Assembly (NCBI RefSeq): GCF_002863225.1
Contig: NZ_PKEK01000040.1
Span: forward strand, 1 to 64,000
Direction of reading: 5' to 3'
Origin: Mycobacterium sp.
Lineage (GTDB): Bacteria; Actinomycetota; Actinomycetes; Mycobacteriales; Mycobacteriaceae
DNA length: 64,000 bases
Part shown: one piece after another, positions 1 to 13,152 of the stretch
Position numbering within the stretch: the first letter of the stretch is position 1
Layout of the letters: each line of letters starts with the position of its first letter
The notes under the pieces: generated by a model
Databases searched by the model: none
The model's input: the letters and a program-made list of their open reading frames with translations, nothing else
What the model was told of the DNA's origin: nothing
Position numbers and translations under genes: made by a program

Positions 1-20
1 CTCAAGACGCGATCGGCCAT
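1..20 (-). CDS. rbpA: RNA polymerase-binding protein RbpA, first codons only
   Basis: The complement of the first 20 bases reads ATG GCC GAT CGC GTC TTG, that is M-A-D-R-V-L, which is the N-terminus I know for mycobacterial RbpA. A strong Shine-Dalgarno sequence (AGAGGAGT on the minus strand) lies about 10 nt upstream of the ATG. The rest of the gene is off the left edge. RbpA binds RNA polymerase and the principal sigma factors and stabilises the open complex. Identification rests on six residues plus synteny: in M. tuberculosis rbpA (Rv2050) is divergent from Rv2049c-pks12, exactly the arrangement here. Confidence 0.8.
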
Positions 21-162
21 TGGTTACCACTCCTCTTAATGTCTTCTCATTAGCTGGCGCCCTGATCAACGTCGGGCCCGGCAGGGTAATTCCCGGTCGT
101 GCGGGTGACCCAACGGTCCATGATACCGGGATTCACCGGGCACCCCGACTAAAGTCGGCCCC

Positions 163-501
163 GTGACACGCCGTGCCCACCCACAGCCGTGCCGCTGGTG
201 CGGCCGCGACGTCGCCGACAGCGGGCTGGGGCGGCGCCGGCAGTATTGCCGCCGGTCGTGCCGACAGCGGGCTTACGAGCAGCGAGCGTCGATCAGCGGA
301 GCCAAGGGCGCGGTGCTGCCCGCCGATGCCGTGGTGCTGTCCGCCGACGAGGCCGCCGACCTGTCCGACCGGGTCTACCAGGTGCGATGCGCGGCCGAGG
401 ACGTCGCTACTGCCCTGGACGAGGGTGCGGGGACCTCCGAGCTCCGCGAGCTGTGCGACGCCCTGATGCGGGCTGCCGCGGCGGCCGACGGATGGCGCTG
501 A
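163..501 (+). CDS. small conserved zinc-ribbon-like protein (Rv2049c position)
   Basis: A 112-residue basic protein starting at GTG. The N-terminal third carries Cys pairs of the form CxxC (CRWC, residues 10-13) and CxxxC (residues 29-33, within YCRRSC) followed by RQRAYEQR, a pattern seen in small actinobacterial FCS/zinc-ribbon-like proteins. The C-terminal half is Ala/Asp/Glu-rich and probably helical. It sits between divergent rbpA and pks12, the place held by Rv2049c in M. tuberculosis. A small hairpin (CCGAC, loop TAAA, GTCGG, positions 145-158) precedes the start codon, and no clear Shine-Dalgarno is visible. Function unknown; nucleic-acid or metal binding is a guess from the Cys pattern. 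Confidence 0.7.
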   Translation: MTRRAHPQPCRWCGRDVADSGLGRRRQYCRRSCRQRAYEQRASISGAKGAVLPADAVVLSADEAADLSDRVYQVRCAAEDVATALDEGAGTSELRELCDALMRAAAAADGWR

Positions 502-735
502 CCGGGCTTAGGCTCGGCTGACTTGTGGCGGGTACAGTCTCGCCATGGATCGCTGGGCACCGGGATCAGGTGCGGAGCCAGGCCATGGGCGGGGTGGGCG
601 AGTCGGCGCCCGCCGACGATGTTCGCGGGCCGAAGGGCAGTTGAGTCGCCATTCGTGCGGCGAGTGACTCTGTCCCTTATCCAGGGCCGCATTTCTGAGT
701 TGAGCGACGACCGACGTTAGGCGAGGGGTAACGAC

Positions 736-3700
736 ATGGCTGACCAACTTCAGCATGCAACCGAGGCGTTGCGTAAGGCGCTGGTCCAGGTCGAGCGGCT
801 GAAGACCAAGAACCGCGCGCTGCTGGAGCGCTCCGGTGAGCCGATCGCCATCGTCGGTATGTCGTGCCGGTTCCCCGGCGGAGTCGATTCGCCGGACAGC
901 TTGTGGGACATGGTCGCTGACAAGCGGGACGTGATGTCGGAATTCCCCACCGACCGCGGCTGGGATCTGGACGGACTGTTCGACGACGACCCCGACGCTC
1001 CGCACAAGTGCTACGCCCGTTCCGGTGGCTTCGTCGACGACGTGGCCGGTTTCGACGCCGGATTCTTCGGGGTGGCCCCCAGCGAGGCGCTGGCTACCGA
1101 CCCGCAGCATCGCATGCTGCTGGAGCTGTCGTGGGAAGCGTTGGAGCGGGGCGGAATCGACCCGACGTCGTTGCGCGGCAGCGCCACCGGAGTTTTCGCC
1201 GGCATCATCGTGCAGGGCTACGGCATGCTCGCCGAAGAGATCGAGGGTTACCGGCTGACGGGCATGACCTCGAGCGTGGCCACCGGCCGGGTGGCTTATG
1301 TGCTGGGGCTGGAGGGCCCGGCGGTGTCGGTGGACACCGCGTGCTCGTCGTCGCTGGTCGCCCTGCACATGGCGGTGCAGTCGCTGCGGTCCGGGGAGTG
1401 CGACCTCGCGCTGGCCGGCGGCGCGACGGTGAACGCCACCCCGACGGTGTTCGTCGAATTCAGCAGGCACCGCGGGCTGTCGCCGGACGGCCGCTGCAAG
1501 CCGTTCTCGGGCGCGGCCGATGGCGTCGGCTGGTCCGAGGGCGGCGGAATGCTGGTGGTGGAACGACTTTCCGACGCTCAGCGGCTGGGCCACCGGGTGC
1601 TTGCGGTGGTGCGCGGTACGGCGGTCAACCAGGACGGCGCCTCCAACGGGCTGACCGCTCCCAACGGCCCTTCCCAGCAGCGGGTGGTACGCACCGCGCT
1701 GGCCAACGCCGGATTGAGCGCAGCCGATGTGGACGTGGTCGAAGGCCACGGCACCGGAACGACTTTGGGCGATCCGATCGAAGCCCAGGCGCTACTGGCC
1801 ACCTATGGCCAGGACCGGGCCGGCGCACCGCTGTGGCTGGGCTCGATCAAGTCGAACATGGGTCACACGCAGGCGGCCGCGGGAGTGGCGGGCGTGATCA
1901 AGATGGTGCAGGCCATGCGCCACGAGACGCTGCCGGCGACGTTGCATGTCGATGTGCCCAGCCCCCATGTGGATTGGACGGCCGGGTCGGTATCGCTGCT
2001 CACCGAGGAACAGCCATGGTCGGCCAATGGGCATGCCCGTCGCGCGGCGGTGTCGTCGTTCGGAATCAGCGGCACCAACGCCCACGTGATCATCGAGGAG
2101 TCCCCGTCGGTCGAGCCGACCGAGAGCGCGGAGCCGCAACCGTCCGTGCTGCCGTGGGTGCTGTCGGCCAAGAGCGCCGCGGCACTTCAGTCGCAGGCTC
2201 AGCGTCTCGCTGAATTTGCCGGCAGCCGTGCTCAATTGGCTGCTGGTGACGTGGCCTGGTCACTGGGCGGGCGGTCGACTTTCGAGCACCGGGCCGTCGT
2301 TCTCGGCGACACCCGCGACCAGCTGCTGACCGGTCTGGGTGAATTGGCGCAGGGGGTGCCGGGCGGATCGGTGATCACCGGCCGGGCAGTACCGACCGGC
2401 AAGACCGTGTTCGTATTTCCCGGCCAGGGCTCGCAGTGGATCGGCATGGGTGTCGAACTGCTCGACACCGCAACGGTTTTCGCCGAGCACATCAACGCCT
2501 GCGCGCAGGCCTTCGACGAATTCGTCGACTGGTCGTTGATCGACGTCTTGCGTGGTGCACCGGGTGCACCGGGACTGGACCGCGTCGACGTCGTGCAGCC
2601 CTTGCTGTTCGCGGTGATGGTCTCGCTGGCCGAGCTGTGGCGATCGATCGGGGTCCGCCCGGACGCGGTCATCGGGCATTCCCAGGGTGAGATCGCCGCC
2701 GCCTACGTCGCCGGTGCGCTGTCGCTGCGCGACGCGGCGCGGGTGGTGACGCTGCGCAGCAAGCTGCTATTGGCGCTGTCCGGTCGCGGCGGAATGGCGT
2801 CGCTGGCCTGCGGAGCCGACGAAGCGCGAGACCTGTTGGCGCCGTATGGCGATCGGGTCAGCATCGCCGCCGTCAACGGCCGGTCGGCCGTCGTCCTCTC
2901 CGGCGAGGAAGCCGCACTCGACGAGATCGTCGCGCTGTGCGTCGAGCGCGAAACCCGCGCCCGTCGCATCGACGTCGACTACGCGTCGCATTCGATCGCT
3001 GTCGACGAGATTCGCGATGAGCTCACCGAGGCGCTGCGCGGTATCGATCCGCAATCGGCGCGCACCGTGTTCTTCTCCACCGTGACCGGCGCCGTCCAGG
3101 ACACCGCAGATCTCAACGCCGACTACTGGTTCCGCAACATCCGTCAGACCGTGGAGTTCGACCAGGCGGTGCGCACCGCCGCGCAGAGCGGCTACCGGAC
3201 CTTCATCGAAACCAGCCCGCACCCCGCGCTGATCGCCGGCATCGAAGACACCGCCACCGACGGGGGAGCGGAGGCGGTCGTCGTCCCGACCCTCGGCCGC
3301 GACGACGGTGGCCTGCGGCGCTTCCTCAGCTCGGCCGCCCAGGCCTTCGTTGCGGGCGTCAAAATCGACTGGCGCGCTACCGTACCGGCGGGCGGTTTCG
3401 TCGAATTGCCGACGTATGCCTTTGAGCGCAAACGCTTCTGGCTTTCCGGGGACGGTGCCGCGGTGGACGCCGCCGGCCTCGGCCTCGGCGCCGGCGAGCA
3501 TGCCCTGCTGGGTGCCGTGGTGGAACTGCCGGACTCCGGCGGCGTGGTGCTGACCGGCCGGCTGTCGTCGGCCACCCACGGCTGGCTGACCGACCACGCT
3601 GTCGAGGGCGTTGCCGTATTCCCGGGTGCGGGTTTCGTGGAGTTGGCGATCCGTGCGGGCGACGAGGTCGGCTGCGGGAGTGTCGACGAACTGAACCTGC

Positions 3701-6700
3701 AGGCGCCGTTGCTGTTACCCGCGTCCGGCTCGGTGTCTGTGCAAGTGGTGGTCGGCACCGCTGACGAATCCGGTCAGCGCAGCATGTCGGTGTTCTCAAG
3801 GGAGACCACGGATTCCGCCTGGAGCTGCCATGCGACGGGCATCCTGTCCTCACGCACGGTCGAACCGGTCGCCGACCTGTCGGTGTGGCCACCCGAGGGG
3901 TCCCTCGCCGTCGACGTCACCGACGGTTATCAGCGGCTCGCCGAGCGCGGCTACCAATACGGCCCGGCGTTCCAGGGTTTGACCGCGTTGTGGCGGCGCG
4001 GCGACGAATACTTCGCCGAAGTGACCCTGCCCCAGTCGGCCGGCGGGGTGAGCGGATTCGGGGTGCACCCCGTGCTGTTGGACGCGGCGCTGCATGCGGC
4101 CGCTGTCGCTCACTCCGGCAGTACCGACGTGGTGCTTCCGTTCTCGTGGCAGGGCGTGTCGTTGCACGCGGCGGGGGCGTCCGCGGTGCGGGCACGGATC
4201 GCGCCGTCGGGTCCGTCGGCGGTCTCCGTGGAACTGGCCGACGGGCTGGGTCTGCCGGTGCTGACCGTGTCGTCGATGGTGGCGCGACCGATTTCCCAGC
4301 AGCAGTTGGCGGCGGCGATCTCCGGCTCCACCGGCGATCGGCTGTTCGAGCTGGTGTGGTCGCCGGCATCGTCGGCATCGCACGCCGAGACTCCGGCCTA
4401 CGAAGTGTTCGAATCCGCTTCGACCACAAGCGATTCCGTCTCCGCGAGCTACGAACGGGTGCACACCGCGCTGGCGGCGCTGCAATCCTGGCTGGCCGAA
4501 CACGACTCGGGCGTGTTGCTCGTGTCGACCCGCGGCGCGGTGGGGTTGCCGCGGGAGGACGTCACCGATCTGGCCGGCGCAGCCGTGTGGGGTCTGGTGC
4601 GCTCGGCGCAGACCGAGAACCCGGGCCGCATCGTGCTGGTGGATTCCGATGCACCGCTGAGTGATTCGATCATCGCCCAGGTGCTGGCGGTGGGAGAGCC
4701 GCAGCTGGTCGTGCGCGGCGAGACGATCTACGCCGCGCGGGTGCGCGGCAGCCGGGCTGTCGACGGCGTGCTGGTGCCACCCTCCGAAGGACCATGGCGC
4801 CTGGGCCTCTCCACGGCGGGCACCTTCGAAAATCTGCAACTGGAGCCGGTGCCCAACGCCGACGCGGGCCTGGAAGCCGGGCAGGTCCGGGTCGCCCTGC
4901 GATCCATCTCCACCAACTTCCGCGACATCATGATCACGTTGGGCATGTTCACCCATGACGCGCTGATCGGCGGTGAGGGCGCCGGCGTCGTGGTCGAAGT
5001 CGGCCCCGGCGTCACCGAATTCGCCGTCGGCGACAACGTCTACGGCTTCTTCCCGGACGGCAGCGGCACGCTGGTCGCCGGCGACATCCGGCTGCTGCTA
5101 CCGATGCCGTCGGACTGGTCCTACGCCGAAGCCGCCGCGATCTCGGCCGTGTTCACCACCGCCTACTACGCCTTCGTCCACCTTGCCGACGTCAAGCCGG
5201 GCCAGCGACTGTTGCTGCACGCCGGGACCGGCGGTGTGGGTATGGCGGCTGCACAACTGGCCCGCCATTTCGGGCTGGAGGTCTTCGCAACCGCCAGCCG
5301 ACCCAAATGGGACACCCTGCGCGCCATGGGTTTCGACGACGACCACATCGGCGATTCGCGCACCCTGGAATTCGAGGACAAGTTCCGCGCCATCGTCGGC
5401 GACCGCGGCTTCGACATCGTGCTCGACTCGCTGGCCGGTGAATTCGTCGACGCCTCGCTGCGCCTGGTGAAGCCCGGCGGGGTGTTCCTCGAGATGGGCA
5501 AGACGGACATCCGCGACCCCGGAAAGATTGCCGAGGAGTATCCCGGCGTTCGGTACCGCGCCTTCGACCTGTTCGAGCCCGGCCGCAACCGGATGCACCA
5601 GTACATGCTGGAACTCGGTGAACTCTTCGACGCCGGCGTGCTGCGCCCGTTGCCGGTGACCACCTTCGACATCCGGCGCGCACCTGCCGCGCTGCGCTAC
5701 CTCAGCCAGGCGCGTCACACCGGCAAGGTGGTGCTGAACATGCCGGACGCATGGGCGTCCGGAACCGTGCTCATCACGGGTGGCACGGGTATGGCGGGGT
5801 CGGCAGTGGCCCGCCACCTGGTGGCCAACCATGGTGTGCGAAACCTGTTGCTGCTGGGCCGTCGCGGCCCGGATGCGCCGGGTGCGGCCGATCTGACGGC
5901 GGAGTTGTCGGCCGCCGGCGCCGAGGTGTCGGTGGTGGCGTGTGACGCCGCTGACCGTGCCGCGCTGGCCAAAGTGATCGCCGATATTCCTGTGCGGCAT
6001 CCGTTGTCGGCGGTGATTCACGCCGCGGGAGTGCTCGACGACGCGGTGCTGACGTCGCTGACGCCGGAGCGGGTGGACCCGGTGTTGCGGGCCAAGGTCG
6101 ACGCGGCCTGGAATCTTCATGAGCTGAGCCAGGATTCGAACCTCTCGGCGTTCGTGATGTTCTCCTCGATGGCGGGTCTGGTCGGGTCCTCGGGTCAGGC
6201 GAACTACGCCGCGGCCAACAGCTTCCTGGACGGCTTGGCCGCCCACCGCCGGGCGCACGGCTTGCCGGCTACCTCACTGGGCTGGGGCCTGTGGGACCAG
6301 GCCAGCGAGATGACCGGCGGACTCGACGACGCCGGCCGGGCCCGCCTGGCCCGCACCGGAGTCAAGGCCCTGGCATCTGCCGACGCGCTGCAGCTTTTCG
6401 ACACCGCGATGGTCATCGACGAGCCGTTCCTGCTCCCGGCCCACATCGACACCGCCGCACTGCGGGCCAACGCCGCCGTCGTGCCGCCGATGTTCATCGA
6501 CCTGATCAACGCACCGACCCGCCGCCGGGTCGACGATTCGCTGGCCGCCAGCAAGTCCAAATCCGCTCTGGCGCAACGTATCCACGGCCTGCCCGAGGAG
6601 GAGCAGCACGCGGTGCTGCTGGACCTGGTGCGCTCGCACATCGCGACCGTGCTGGGCACCACCACGCCGGAGGCGATCGATCCGGACAAGGCGTTCCAGG

Positions 6701-9700
6701 AGCTGGGCTTCGACTCGCTGACCGCGGTCGAGATGCGCAACCGGCTCAAGGCTGCCACCGGGTTGGCCCTTTCGCCGACGCTGATCTTCGACTACCCGAC
6801 ACCGAGCCGGCTGGCCTCCTACTTCCGCACCGAGCTCGCCGGCGTTCCGCAAGAGGTCAAGCAGGTGCCCGCGATGCGGATCACCGGCGACGAGCAGATC
6901 GCGATCGTCGGCATGGCGTGCCGGTACCCGGGTGGTGTGAACTCGCCGGAAGACCTGTGGGACATGGTCATCCAGGGTCGCGACGTCATCTCCGAGTTCC
7001 CGAACGACCGCGGCTGGGACCTGGCGAATCTGTACAACCCCGACCCTGACGTCGCCGAGACCTGCTACACCCGGGTCGGCGGGTTCGTCGAAGACGTCGG
7101 CGACTTCGACCCGGCATTCTTCGGCATCGGTCCGTCCGAAGCACTCGCGATGGATCCCCAACAGCGGATGTTCCTCGAGTTGACCTGGGAAGCGTTGGAG
7201 CGGGCCGGAATCGAACCGACCACACTGCGGGGCAGCGCCACCGGTGTGTTCGCCGGCCTGATGACACAGGGCTATGGCATGTTCTCCGCGAAACCGGTGG
7301 AGGGTTTCCGCCTGACCGGCCAGCTGTCCAGCGTCGCGTCCGGCCGGGTGTCCTACGTCTTGGGACTCGAAGGCCCCGCGGTGTCGGTGGACACCGCCTG
7401 CTCGACGTCATTGGTGACCCTGCACATGGCCGCGCAGTCACTGCGGTCGGGAGAGTCGGACCTGGCCCTGGCCGGGGGTGTGACGATCAATGCCACGCCG
7501 GACATCTATGTGGAGTTCAGCCGCTGGCGCGGTCTGTCCACCGACGGGCGGTGCAAGGCGTTCGCCGGCGCGGCCGACGGCACCGGATTCTCCGAGGGCG
7601 GCGGAATGCTGGTCCTGGAACGACTTTCTGACGCCAGGCGCAACGGCCATCCGGTACTCGCCGTCGTCAGCGGATCGGCGATCAACCAGGACGGCGCCTC
7701 GAACGGGTTGACCGCGCCCAACGGTCCCTCCCAGCAGCGGGTGGTGCGCTCGGCGTTGGCCAGCGCGGGCCTGACCGCCGCCGACGTCGACGTCGTCGAG
7801 GGCCACGGCACCGGGACCACGCTCGGCGATCCGATTGAGGCGCAGGCGATTCTGGCGACCTACGGACAAGACCGCCACCAGCCGCTGTGGCTGGGGTCGA
7901 TCAAGTCCAACATGGGCCACACCCAGGCCGCGGCAGGCGTCGCCGGGGTGATGAAGATGATCCTGGCGATGCGCCACGAGGTGCTGCCGGCGACCCTGCA
8001 TGTGGATGCGCCCAGCCCGCATGTGGATTGGTCGATGGGTTCGGTGCAATTGCTCACAGAGCCACAGCCGTGGCGGGCCGAATCGGCCAACGGCCGGCCA
8101 CGTCGGGCCGGGGTGTCGTCGTTCGGCATCAGCGGCACCAACGCGCACGTGATCATCGAGTCGGCTCCGCCGATCGATCAGGCCGCCGAGTCGGTGGTCG
8201 CGCCACCGGCCGTCGTTCCGTGGGTGCTCAGCGCCAAGTCGACGGCGGCGCTGGAATCTCAGTCCTCGCGATTGGCCCAATTCGTCGGTGCCCGAGACGA
8301 ATTGACGGCAACCGATGTCGGCTGGTCACTGGCCGGCCGCACCGCATTCGAGCATCGTGCCGTCGCGCTCGGCGCCGGCCGCGACCAACTGCTGGCCGGT
8401 CTGGCCGAGCTGGCCGACGGCCGGCCGGGTGGCTCGGTGGTCACCGGCACCTCACTGCCGGGCAAGACCGTCTTCGTCTTCCCCGGCCAAGGCTCGCAAT
8501 GGCTCGGCATGGGCATGGGACTACACGCCACCTACCCGGTCTTTGCGGAGGCGTTCAACACCGTGGTCGGTGAGCTGGATCGCCACCTGCTGCGCCCGCT
8601 GCGCGAAGTGATGTGGGGCCACGACGAAACCCTGTTGAACACCACCGAATTCGCCCAGCCGGCACTATTCGCCGTCGAGGTTGCGCTGTACCGCCTGCTG
8701 CAGTCGTGGGGAGTGCGGCCCGACTTCGTGATGGGCCACTCGGTCGGCGAGCTGACCGCGGCGCACGTCGCCGGCGCACTGTCGCTGGAGAACGCCGCGC
8801 TGCTGGTGGTGGCGCGCGGCCGCTTCATGCAGGCGCTGCCGTCCGGGGGCGCCATGATCGCCGTGCAGGCCACCGAAGACGAGCTGCGCCCGCTGCTGAG
8901 CGATGCAGTCGGTATCGCGGCGGTCAACGGCCCGTCGTCGGTGGTGGTGTCCGGTGACGAGGGTGCGGTGACCGCGATCGGCGAGCAGCTGCGGGCCCAA
9001 GGCCGTCGCATCCACCGGCTGGCGGTGTCGCATGCGTTCCACTCGCCGCTGATGGAGCCGATGATCGGCGAATTCAAGGCGGCGGCAAGGGAACTGACGG
9101 TCAACCCGGTCAGCATCCCGGTGATCTCCAACGTGACCGGCGAACTCGTCGGCGAGGACTTCGCCTCGGCCGACTACTGGACTCAGCACATCCGCGCCGC
9201 GGTCCGATTCGCCGACAGCATCCGCTTCGCCAATTCGGCCGGCGCCACTCGATTCCTGGAAGTGGGACCCGGCGGCGGCCTGACGGCCTCCATCGAGGAG
9301 TCGCTTGCCGAGGCCGCCGGAGACGCGGTGGCGTCAGTGCCGTTGCTGCGCAAGGACCGTCCCGAACCCGACAGCCTGATGACCGGCGTGGCGCAGGCAT
9401 TCGTGTCGGGCATCGGCGTGGATTGGCAGGCCATGCTGCCCGGTGCCGGCTTCGTCGAGTTGCCGACCTATGCGTTCGAGCGACGTCGTTTCTGGCTGTC
9501 CGCGGACGACGCCGCGGTCGACGCCGAGGGCCTGGGCCTGTCCGCCGGCGAGCACGCCCTACTGGGTGCGGTGGTGGATCTGCCGACGTCCGGTGGGGTG
9601 GTGTTGACCGGTCGGCTCGCCGCGGGGTCCCAGGCGTGGCTGTCCGACCACGCGGTCGGCGGCGTTGTCATCTTCCCGGGAGCCGGCTTCGTCGAGATGG

Positions 9701-12700
9701 CCATCCGTGCCGGTGACGAGGTCGGCTGCTCGGTCGTCGACGAGCTGACGCTGGCCGCCCCGCTGGTGATCCCCGCGACCGGCTCGGTGGCGGTGCAGGT
9801 CGTCGTCGACGCTGCCGACGAGTCGGGCGGGCGTGCGGTGTCGGTGCTTTCGCGCGCCGACGCACACTCGGGCTGGGCGCTGCACGCCGAGGGCATCGTG
9901 CGACCCGGCGCGGCAGCGCCGCACGCCGATCTGGCCGCCTGGCCACCGCCCGGTGCGACACCGGTCGACATCGACGGTCTCTATGACCGGTTGGCGGCGA
10001 GCGGCTACGGCTACGGCCCGGCGTTCCAGGGTCTTACGGCGATGTGGCGTCGCGGAGACGAGATCTTCGCCGACGTGTCGCTGCCCAGCGACGCCGGAGT
10101 GTCGCCGATCGGATTCGGGGTCCACCCCGCGGTTCTCGACGCGGCGCTGCACGCGGTGATCGTTGCGACCGAGGCCGAGCACGACGGCAAAGACGGTGTC
10201 CTGGTTCCGTTCTCGTGGCAGGGCGTGTCGTTGCACGCGTCCGGGGCCTCGTCGGTACGGGCACGCATCACGCCCTCGGGCCCGTCGTCGGTGTCACTTG
10301 AGCTCGCCGACGCGCTGGGCCTCCCGGTGCTGTCGGTGGCGTCCATGGTGGCGCGGCCGGTGTCGCGGCAGCAGCTGATGGCCGCCGTCTCCGGCTCCGG
10401 GCCGGACCGGATCTTCGAGGTGGTCTGGTCGCCGGCGGTATCCGGATCTCACGTCGACACACCGTCCTACGACGTGTTCGAATCTCAGCCCGGTGACGAC
10501 GATGCGCTGGCGTCCACCTACCTCCGCACGCACGAGGCGCTGGCCGCGTTGCAGACGTGGCTTGCCGAACACGACTCCGGGACTCTGGTGGTGTCGACCC
10601 GCGGTGCGGTCGGACGCCCGGGGGAGGACGTCACCGATCTGGCCGGTGCCGCCGTCTGGGGTCTGGTGCGTTCCGCGCAGACGGAGCATCCAGGCCGGAT
10701 CGTGCTGGCGGATTCCGATGCGCCACTGAGTGATACGACGATCGCCGCATTGCTCGCAGCCGGCGAGCCGCAGGTACTGGTCCGGGACGACACCGTTTAC
10801 ACGGGCCGGGTGCACGGCAGCCGGGCAGTGGACGCCCTGCTGGTGCCGCCGGGTGACGGCGCGTGGCGGCTGGGCATGTCCACCAAGGGCACCTTCGAGA
10901 ACCTGGTGCTCGAGCCGATCCCCGACGCCGACGCAGCACTGGACGCCGGTCAGGTGCGGGTGGCCGTACGCACCATGCCGGCCAACTTCCGCGACGTCAT
11001 GATCGCGCTAGGCCTCTATCCGGACGAGGACGCGGTGATGGGTGTCGAGGCATCCGGCGTCGTGATCGAAACTGCTTCGGACGTCACCCGTTTCGCGGTC
11101 GGCGACCGGGTCACCGGTTTGTTCCCCGAGGGCACCGGCACCCAAGCCGTCACCGACGCGCGCCTGTTGATGGACATTCCCTCGGGATGGTCCTACACCG
11201 AAGCGGCGACCGCCCCGGTGGTGTTCGCGACCGCCTACTACGCGCTGACTGCGCTGGCCGAGGCGAAGGCGGGCCAGACAATCCTGATCCATGCCGGGGC
11301 CGGCGGTGTCGGAATGGCCGCGGTGCAGCTGGCCCGCCACTTCGGGCTGGAAGTATTCGCCACCGCCAGCCAGGGCAAGTGGGACACGTTGCGGGCGATG
11401 GGATTCGACGACGCTCACATCGGCGACTCCCGCTCGCTGGACTTCGAAGGCAAATTCCGGGCCGCCACGGGTGGTCGCGGTGTGGACGTGGTGTTGGATT
11501 CGCTGGCCGGCGATTTCGTGGATGCGTCACTGCGCCTGGTCGCCCCGGGCGGGGTGTTCCTCGAGATGGGCAAGACCGATATCCGTGAGGTCGCGGAGGT
11601 CGCCGCGGAGTACAGCGGTGTGCGTTACCGCGCCTTCGACTTGTTCGAGGCGGGCGCCGACCACATCGAGCGGATGCTGACCGAATTGGCAGCGCTGTTC
11701 GAGGACGCGACGTTACGACCTTTGCCGGTCACCACTTTCGACGTGCGGCGGGCACCCGCGGCACTGCGGTACCTCAGCCAGGCCCGCCACACCGGCAAGG
11801 TCGTCCTGACGATGCCGGACGCGTGGGCGTTGGGCACGGTGGTGATCACCGGTGGTACGGGTATGGCCGGTTCGGCGCTGGCACGTCACGTGGTCGCGAA
11901 TCACGGCGTGCGCAACCTGGTGCTGATCGGCCGTCGCGGGCCGGACGCGCCGGGCGCCACCGAACTGGCGGCGGAGCTGTCCGCCGGCGGGGCCGAGGTG
12001 TCGATCGTCGCGTGCGACACCTCCGACCGGGCGGCGCTGGCCAAGGTGCTGGCCGACATCCCGGTGCAGCATCCGCTGTCGGCGGTCATCCACACCGCAG
12101 GTGTCCTGGACGACGCGGTGGTCACATCGCTGACGCCCGAGCGGGTGGACGCGGTACTGCGGGCCAAGGTGGACACGGCGTGGAATCTGCACGAGCTGAC
12201 CAAGGACACGAACTTGTCGGCGTTCGTGATGTTCTCGTCGATGGCCGGCCTGGTCGGCTCGTCGGGCCAGGCGAACTATGCCGCCGCCAACAGTTTCCTG
12301 GACGGCTTGGCGGTGTACCGGCGCAACCGCGGTCTTCCGGCGATCTCGCTGGGCTGGGGTCTGTGGGATCAGACCAGCAGCATGACCGGTGAACTGGGCG
12401 CCGTCGACTTCGCCCGGTTCGCGCGAGACGGCATCGTTGCGATGACGTCCACGCAGGCGTTGCAACTGCTCGACACCGCGATGGTGATCGACGAGCCGTT
12501 CCTGCTGCCGGCCCACATCGACATCGCCGCGCTGCGAACGAAGTTCGACGGTGGCACCCTGCCGCCGATGTTCGTCGATCTGATCAACGCACCGGCGCGA
12601 CGTCAGGTCGACGACTCGCTGGCCGCGGCCAAGTCGAAGTCGGCGTTGCTGCAACGCCTTGACGGCTTGCCGGAGGACGAGCAGCAGGCGGTGCTGCTGG

Positions 12701-13149
12701 ATCTGGTGCGCTCGCACATCGCGACAGTGCTGGGCAGCAGTACGCCGGAGGCGATCGATCCGGACAAGGCGTTCCAGGAGTTGGGCTTCGACTCGCTGAC
12801 CGCGGTCGAGATGCGCAACCGCCTCAAAGCCGCCACCGGGCTACCGCTTTCGCCGACGTTGATCTTCGACTACCCGAACTCCACGGCGCTGGCCGGCTAC
12901 TTCCGCCAGGAACTGGTCGGGGCCTCGGCCGAAGTGGCGGCCAAAGCCACGCCCGGGGAAGCCGAGATCCAGCGTGTGGTGGCGTCCATCCCGGTCAAGC
13001 GGCTACGCCAAGCCGGCGTGCTGGACCTGTTGCTCGGCCTGGCCAACGAGACCGATGGTGCCGAGACGGATCAGGACAAAGAAAAAGACCTGGCGACGAT
13101 GGATCTCGACGACCTGGTCAATGCCGCGTTCCTCGACGACGACGACTAG
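736..13149 (+). CDS. pks12: Pks12-type two-module reducing polyketide synthase (mycoketide synthase)
   Basis: A 4137-residue protein (M. tuberculosis Pks12 is about 4150). N-terminal coiled docking helix (1-34), then two complete modules. Module 1: KS 35-460 (Cys203, His338, His377), AT 556-880 (Ser649 in GHSQG, specificity motif YASH, methylmalonyl type), DH 917-1180 (His954, Asp1116), ER about 1360-1670, KR 1675-1860, ACP about 1960-2035 (Ser1994). Module 2: KS from 2052 (Cys2222), AT from about 2579 (Ser2669 in GHSVG, motif HAFH, malonyl type), DH (His2972), ER, KR from about 3700, ACP (Ser4020), then an acidic C-terminal docking tail. There is no thioesterase. Known Pks12 works in a modularly iterative way, chains passing between molecules through the terminal docking segments, to make the methyl-branched chain of mannosyl-phosphomycoketides. 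The AT pair here predicts the same alternation. The start is preceded by GAGGGG. Confidence 0.95.
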   Translation: MADQLQHATEALRKALVQVERLKTKNRALLERSGEPIAIVGMSCRFPGGVDSPDSLWDMVADKRDVMSEFPTDRGWDLDGLFDDDPDAPHKCYARSGGFVDDVAGFDAGFFGVAPSEALATDPQHRMLLELSWEALERGGIDPTSLRGSATGVFAGIIVQGYGMLAEEIEGYRLTGMTSSVATGRVAYVLGLEGPAVSVDTACSSSLVALHMAVQSLRSGECDLALAGGATVNATPTVFVEFSRHRGLSPDGRCKPFSGAADGVGWSEGGGMLVVERLSDAQRLGHRVLAVVRGTAVNQDGASNGLTAPNGPSQQRVVRTALANAGLSAADVDVVEGHGTGTTLGDPIEAQALLATYGQDRAGAPLWLGSIKSNMGHTQAAAGVAGVIKMVQAMRHETLPATLHVDVPSPHVDWTAGSVSLLTEEQPWSANGHARRAAVSSFGISGTNAHVIIEESPSVEPTESAEPQPSVLPWVLSAKSAAALQSQAQRLAEFAGSRAQLAAGDVAWSLGGRSTFEHRAVVLGDTRDQLLTGLGELAQGVPGGSVITGRAVPTGKTVFVFPGQGSQWIGMGVELLDTATVFAEHINACAQAFDEFVDWSLIDVLRGAPGAPGLDRVDVVQPLLFAVMVSLAELWRSIGVRPDAVIGHSQGEIAAAYVAGALSLRDAARVVTLRSKLLLALSGRGGMASLACGADEARDLLAPYGDRVSIAAVNGRSAVVLSGEEAALDEIVALCVERETRARRIDVDYASHSIAVDEIRDELTEALRGIDPQSARTVFFSTVTGAVQDTADLNADYWFRNIRQTVEFDQAVRTAAQSGYRTFIETSPHPALIAGIEDTATDGGAEAVVVPTLGRDDGGLRRFLSSAAQAFVAGVKIDWRATVPAGGFVELPTYAFERKRFWLSGDGAAVDAAGLGLGAGEHALLGAVVELPDSGGVVLTGRLSSATHGWLTDHAVEGVAVFPGAGFVELAIRAGDEVGCGSVDELNLQAPLLLPASGSVSVQVVVGTADESGQRSMSVFSRETTDSAWSCHATGILSSRTVEPVADLSVWPPEGSLAVDVTDGYQRLAERGYQYGPAFQGLTALWRRGDEYFAEVTLPQSAGGVSGFGVHPVLLDAALHAAAVAHSGSTDVVLPFSWQGVSLHAAGASAVRARIAPSGPSAVSVELADGLGLPVLTVSSMVARPISQQQLAAAISGSTGDRLFELVWSPASSASHAETPAYEVFESASTTSDSVSASYERVHTALAALQSWLAEHDSGVLLVSTRGAVGLPREDVTDLAGAAVWGLVRSAQTENPGRIVLVDSDAPLSDSIIAQVLAVGEPQLVVRGETIYAARVRGSRAVDGVLVPPSEGPWRLGLSTAGTFENLQLEPVPNADAGLEAGQVRVALRSISTNFRDIMITLGMFTHDALIGGEGAGVVVEVGPGVTEFAVGDNVYGFFPDGSGTLVAGDIRLLLPMPSDWSYAEAAAISAVFTTAYYAFVHLADVKPGQRLLLHAGTGGVGMAAAQLARHFGLEVFATASRPKWDTLRAMGFDDDHIGDSRTLEFEDKFRAIVGDRGFDIVLDSLAGEFVDASLRLVKPGGVFLEMGKTDIRDPGKIAEEYPGVRYRAFDLFEPGRNRMHQYMLELGELFDAGVLRPLPVTTFDIRRAPAALRYLSQARHTGKVVLNMPDAWASGTVLITGGTGMAGSAVARHLVANHGVRNLLLLGRRGPDAPGAADLTAELSAAGAEVSVVACDAADRAALAKVIADIPVRHPLSAVIHAAGVLDDAVLTSLTPERVDPVLRAKVDAAWNLHELSQDSNLSAFVMFSSMAGLVGSSGQANYAAANSFLDGLAAHRRAHGLPATSLGWGLWDQASEMTGGLDDAGRARLARTGVKALASADALQLFDTAMVIDEPFLLPAHIDTAALRANAAVVPPMFIDLINAPTRRRVDDSLAASKSKSALAQRIHGLPEEEQHAVLLDLVRSHIATVLGTTTPEAIDPDKAFQELGFDSLTAVEMRNRLKAATGLALSPTLIFDYPTPSRLASYFRTELAGVPQEVKQVPAMRITGDEQIAIVGMACRYPGGVNSPEDLWDMVIQGRDVISEFPNDRGWDLANLYNPDPDVAETCYTRVGGFVEDVGDFDPAFFGIGPSEALAMDPQQRMFLELTWEALERAGIEPTTLRGSATGVFAGLMTQGYGMFSAKPVEGFRLTGQLSSVASGRVSYVLGLEGPAVSVDTACSTSLVTLHMAAQSLRSGESDLALAGGVTINATPDIYVEFSRWRGLSTDGRCKAFAGAADGTGFSEGGGMLVLERLSDARRNGHPVLAVVSGSAINQDGASNGLTAPNGPSQQRVVRSALASAGLTAADVDVVEGHGTGTTLGDPIEAQAILATYGQDRHQPLWLGSIKSNMGHTQAAAGVAGVMKMILAMRHEVLPATLHVDAPSPHVDWSMGSVQLLTEPQPWRAESANGRPRRAGVSSFGISGTNAHVIIESAPPIDQAAESVVAPPAVVPWVLSAKSTAALESQSSRLAQFVGARDELTATDVGWSLAGRTAFEHRAVALGAGRDQLLAGLAELADGRPGGSVVTGTSLPGKTVFVFPGQGSQWLGMGMGLHATYPVFAEAFNTVVGELDRHLLRPLREVMWGHDETLLNTTEFAQPALFAVEVALYRLLQSWGVRPDFVMGHSVGELTAAHVAGALSLENAALLVVARGRFMQALPSGGAMIAVQATEDELRPLLSDAVGIAAVNGPSSVVVSGDEGAVTAIGEQLRAQGRRIHRLAVSHAFHSPLMEPMIGEFKAAARELTVNPVSIPVISNVTGELVGEDFASADYWTQHIRAAVRFADSIRFANSAGATRFLEVGPGGGLTASIEESLAEAAGDAVASVPLLRKDRPEPDSLMTGVAQAFVSGIGVDWQAMLPGAGFVELPTYAFERRRFWLSADDAAVDAEGLGLSAGEHALLGAVVDLPTSGGVVLTGRLAAGSQAWLSDHAVGGVVIFPGAGFVEMAIRAGDEVGCSVVDELTLAAPLVIPATGSVAVQVVVDAADESGGRAVSVLSRADAHSGWALHAEGIVRPGAAAPHADLAAWPPPGATPVDIDGLYDRLAASGYGYGPAFQGLTAMWRRGDEIFADVSLPSDAGVSPIGFGVHPAVLDAALHAVIVATEAEHDGKDGVLVPFSWQGVSLHASGASSVRARITPSGPSSVSLELADALGLPVLSVASMVARPVSRQQLMAAVSGSGPDRIFEVVWSPAVSGSHVDTPSYDVFESQPGDDDALASTYLRTHEALAALQTWLAEHDSGTLVVSTRGAVGRPGEDVTDLAGAAVWGLVRSAQTEHPGRIVLADSDAPLSDTTIAALLAAGEPQVLVRDDTVYTGRVHGSRAVDALLVPPGDGAWRLGMSTKGTFENLVLEPIPDADAALDAGQVRVAVRTMPANFRDVMIALGLYPDEDAVMGVEASGVVIETASDVTRFAVGDRVTGLFPEGTGTQAVTDARLLMDIPSGWSYTEAATAPVVFATAYYALTALAEAKAGQTILIHAGAGGVGMAAVQLARHFGLEVFATASQGKWDTLRAMGFDDAHIGDSRSLDFEGKFRAATGGRGVDVVLDSLAGDFVDASLRLVAPGGVFLEMGKTDIREVAEVAAEYSGVRYRAFDLFEAGADHIERMLTELAALFEDATLRPLPVTTFDVRRAPAALRYLSQARHTGKVVLTMPDAWALGTVVITGGTGMAGSALARHVVANHGVRNLVLIGRRGPDAPGATELAAELSAGGAEVSIVACDTSDRAALAKVLADIPVQHPLSAVIHTAGVLDDAVVTSLTPERVDAVLRAKVDTAWNLHELTKDTNLSAFVMFSSMAGLVGSSGQANYAAANSFLDGLAVYRRNRGLPAISLGWGLWDQTSSMTGELGAVDFARFARDGIVAMTSTQALQLLDTAMVIDEPFLLPAHIDIAALRTKFDGGTLPPMFVDLINAPARRQVDDSLAAAKSKSALLQRLDGLPEDEQQAVLLDLVRSHIATVLGSSTPEAIDPDKAFQELGFDSLTAVEMRNRLKAATGLPLSPTLIFDYPNSTALAGYFRQELVGASAEVAAKATPGEAEIQRVVASIPVKRLRQAGVLDLLLGLANETDGAETDQDKEKDLATMDLDDLVNAAFLDDDD
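838..12906 (+). repeat. tandem duplication of a 6-kb polyketide synthase module
   Basis: The two modules inside the synthase (about 838-6846 and 6889-12906) are homologous along their whole length, with long near-identical stretches in the DH, ER, KR and ACP regions. The AT regions are clearly different from each other (methylmalonyl versus malonyl signatures). Such repeats are prone to assembly collapse and to recombination. Confidence 0.85.
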
Positions 13150-13152
13150 CGC

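Noticed and set aside
508..1749. 413-residue minus-strand open frame across the pks12 start
   Set aside because: Gln/His/Arg-rich antisense shadow of the synthase gene; the plus-strand frame has clear ketosynthase motifs and a ribosome-binding site.
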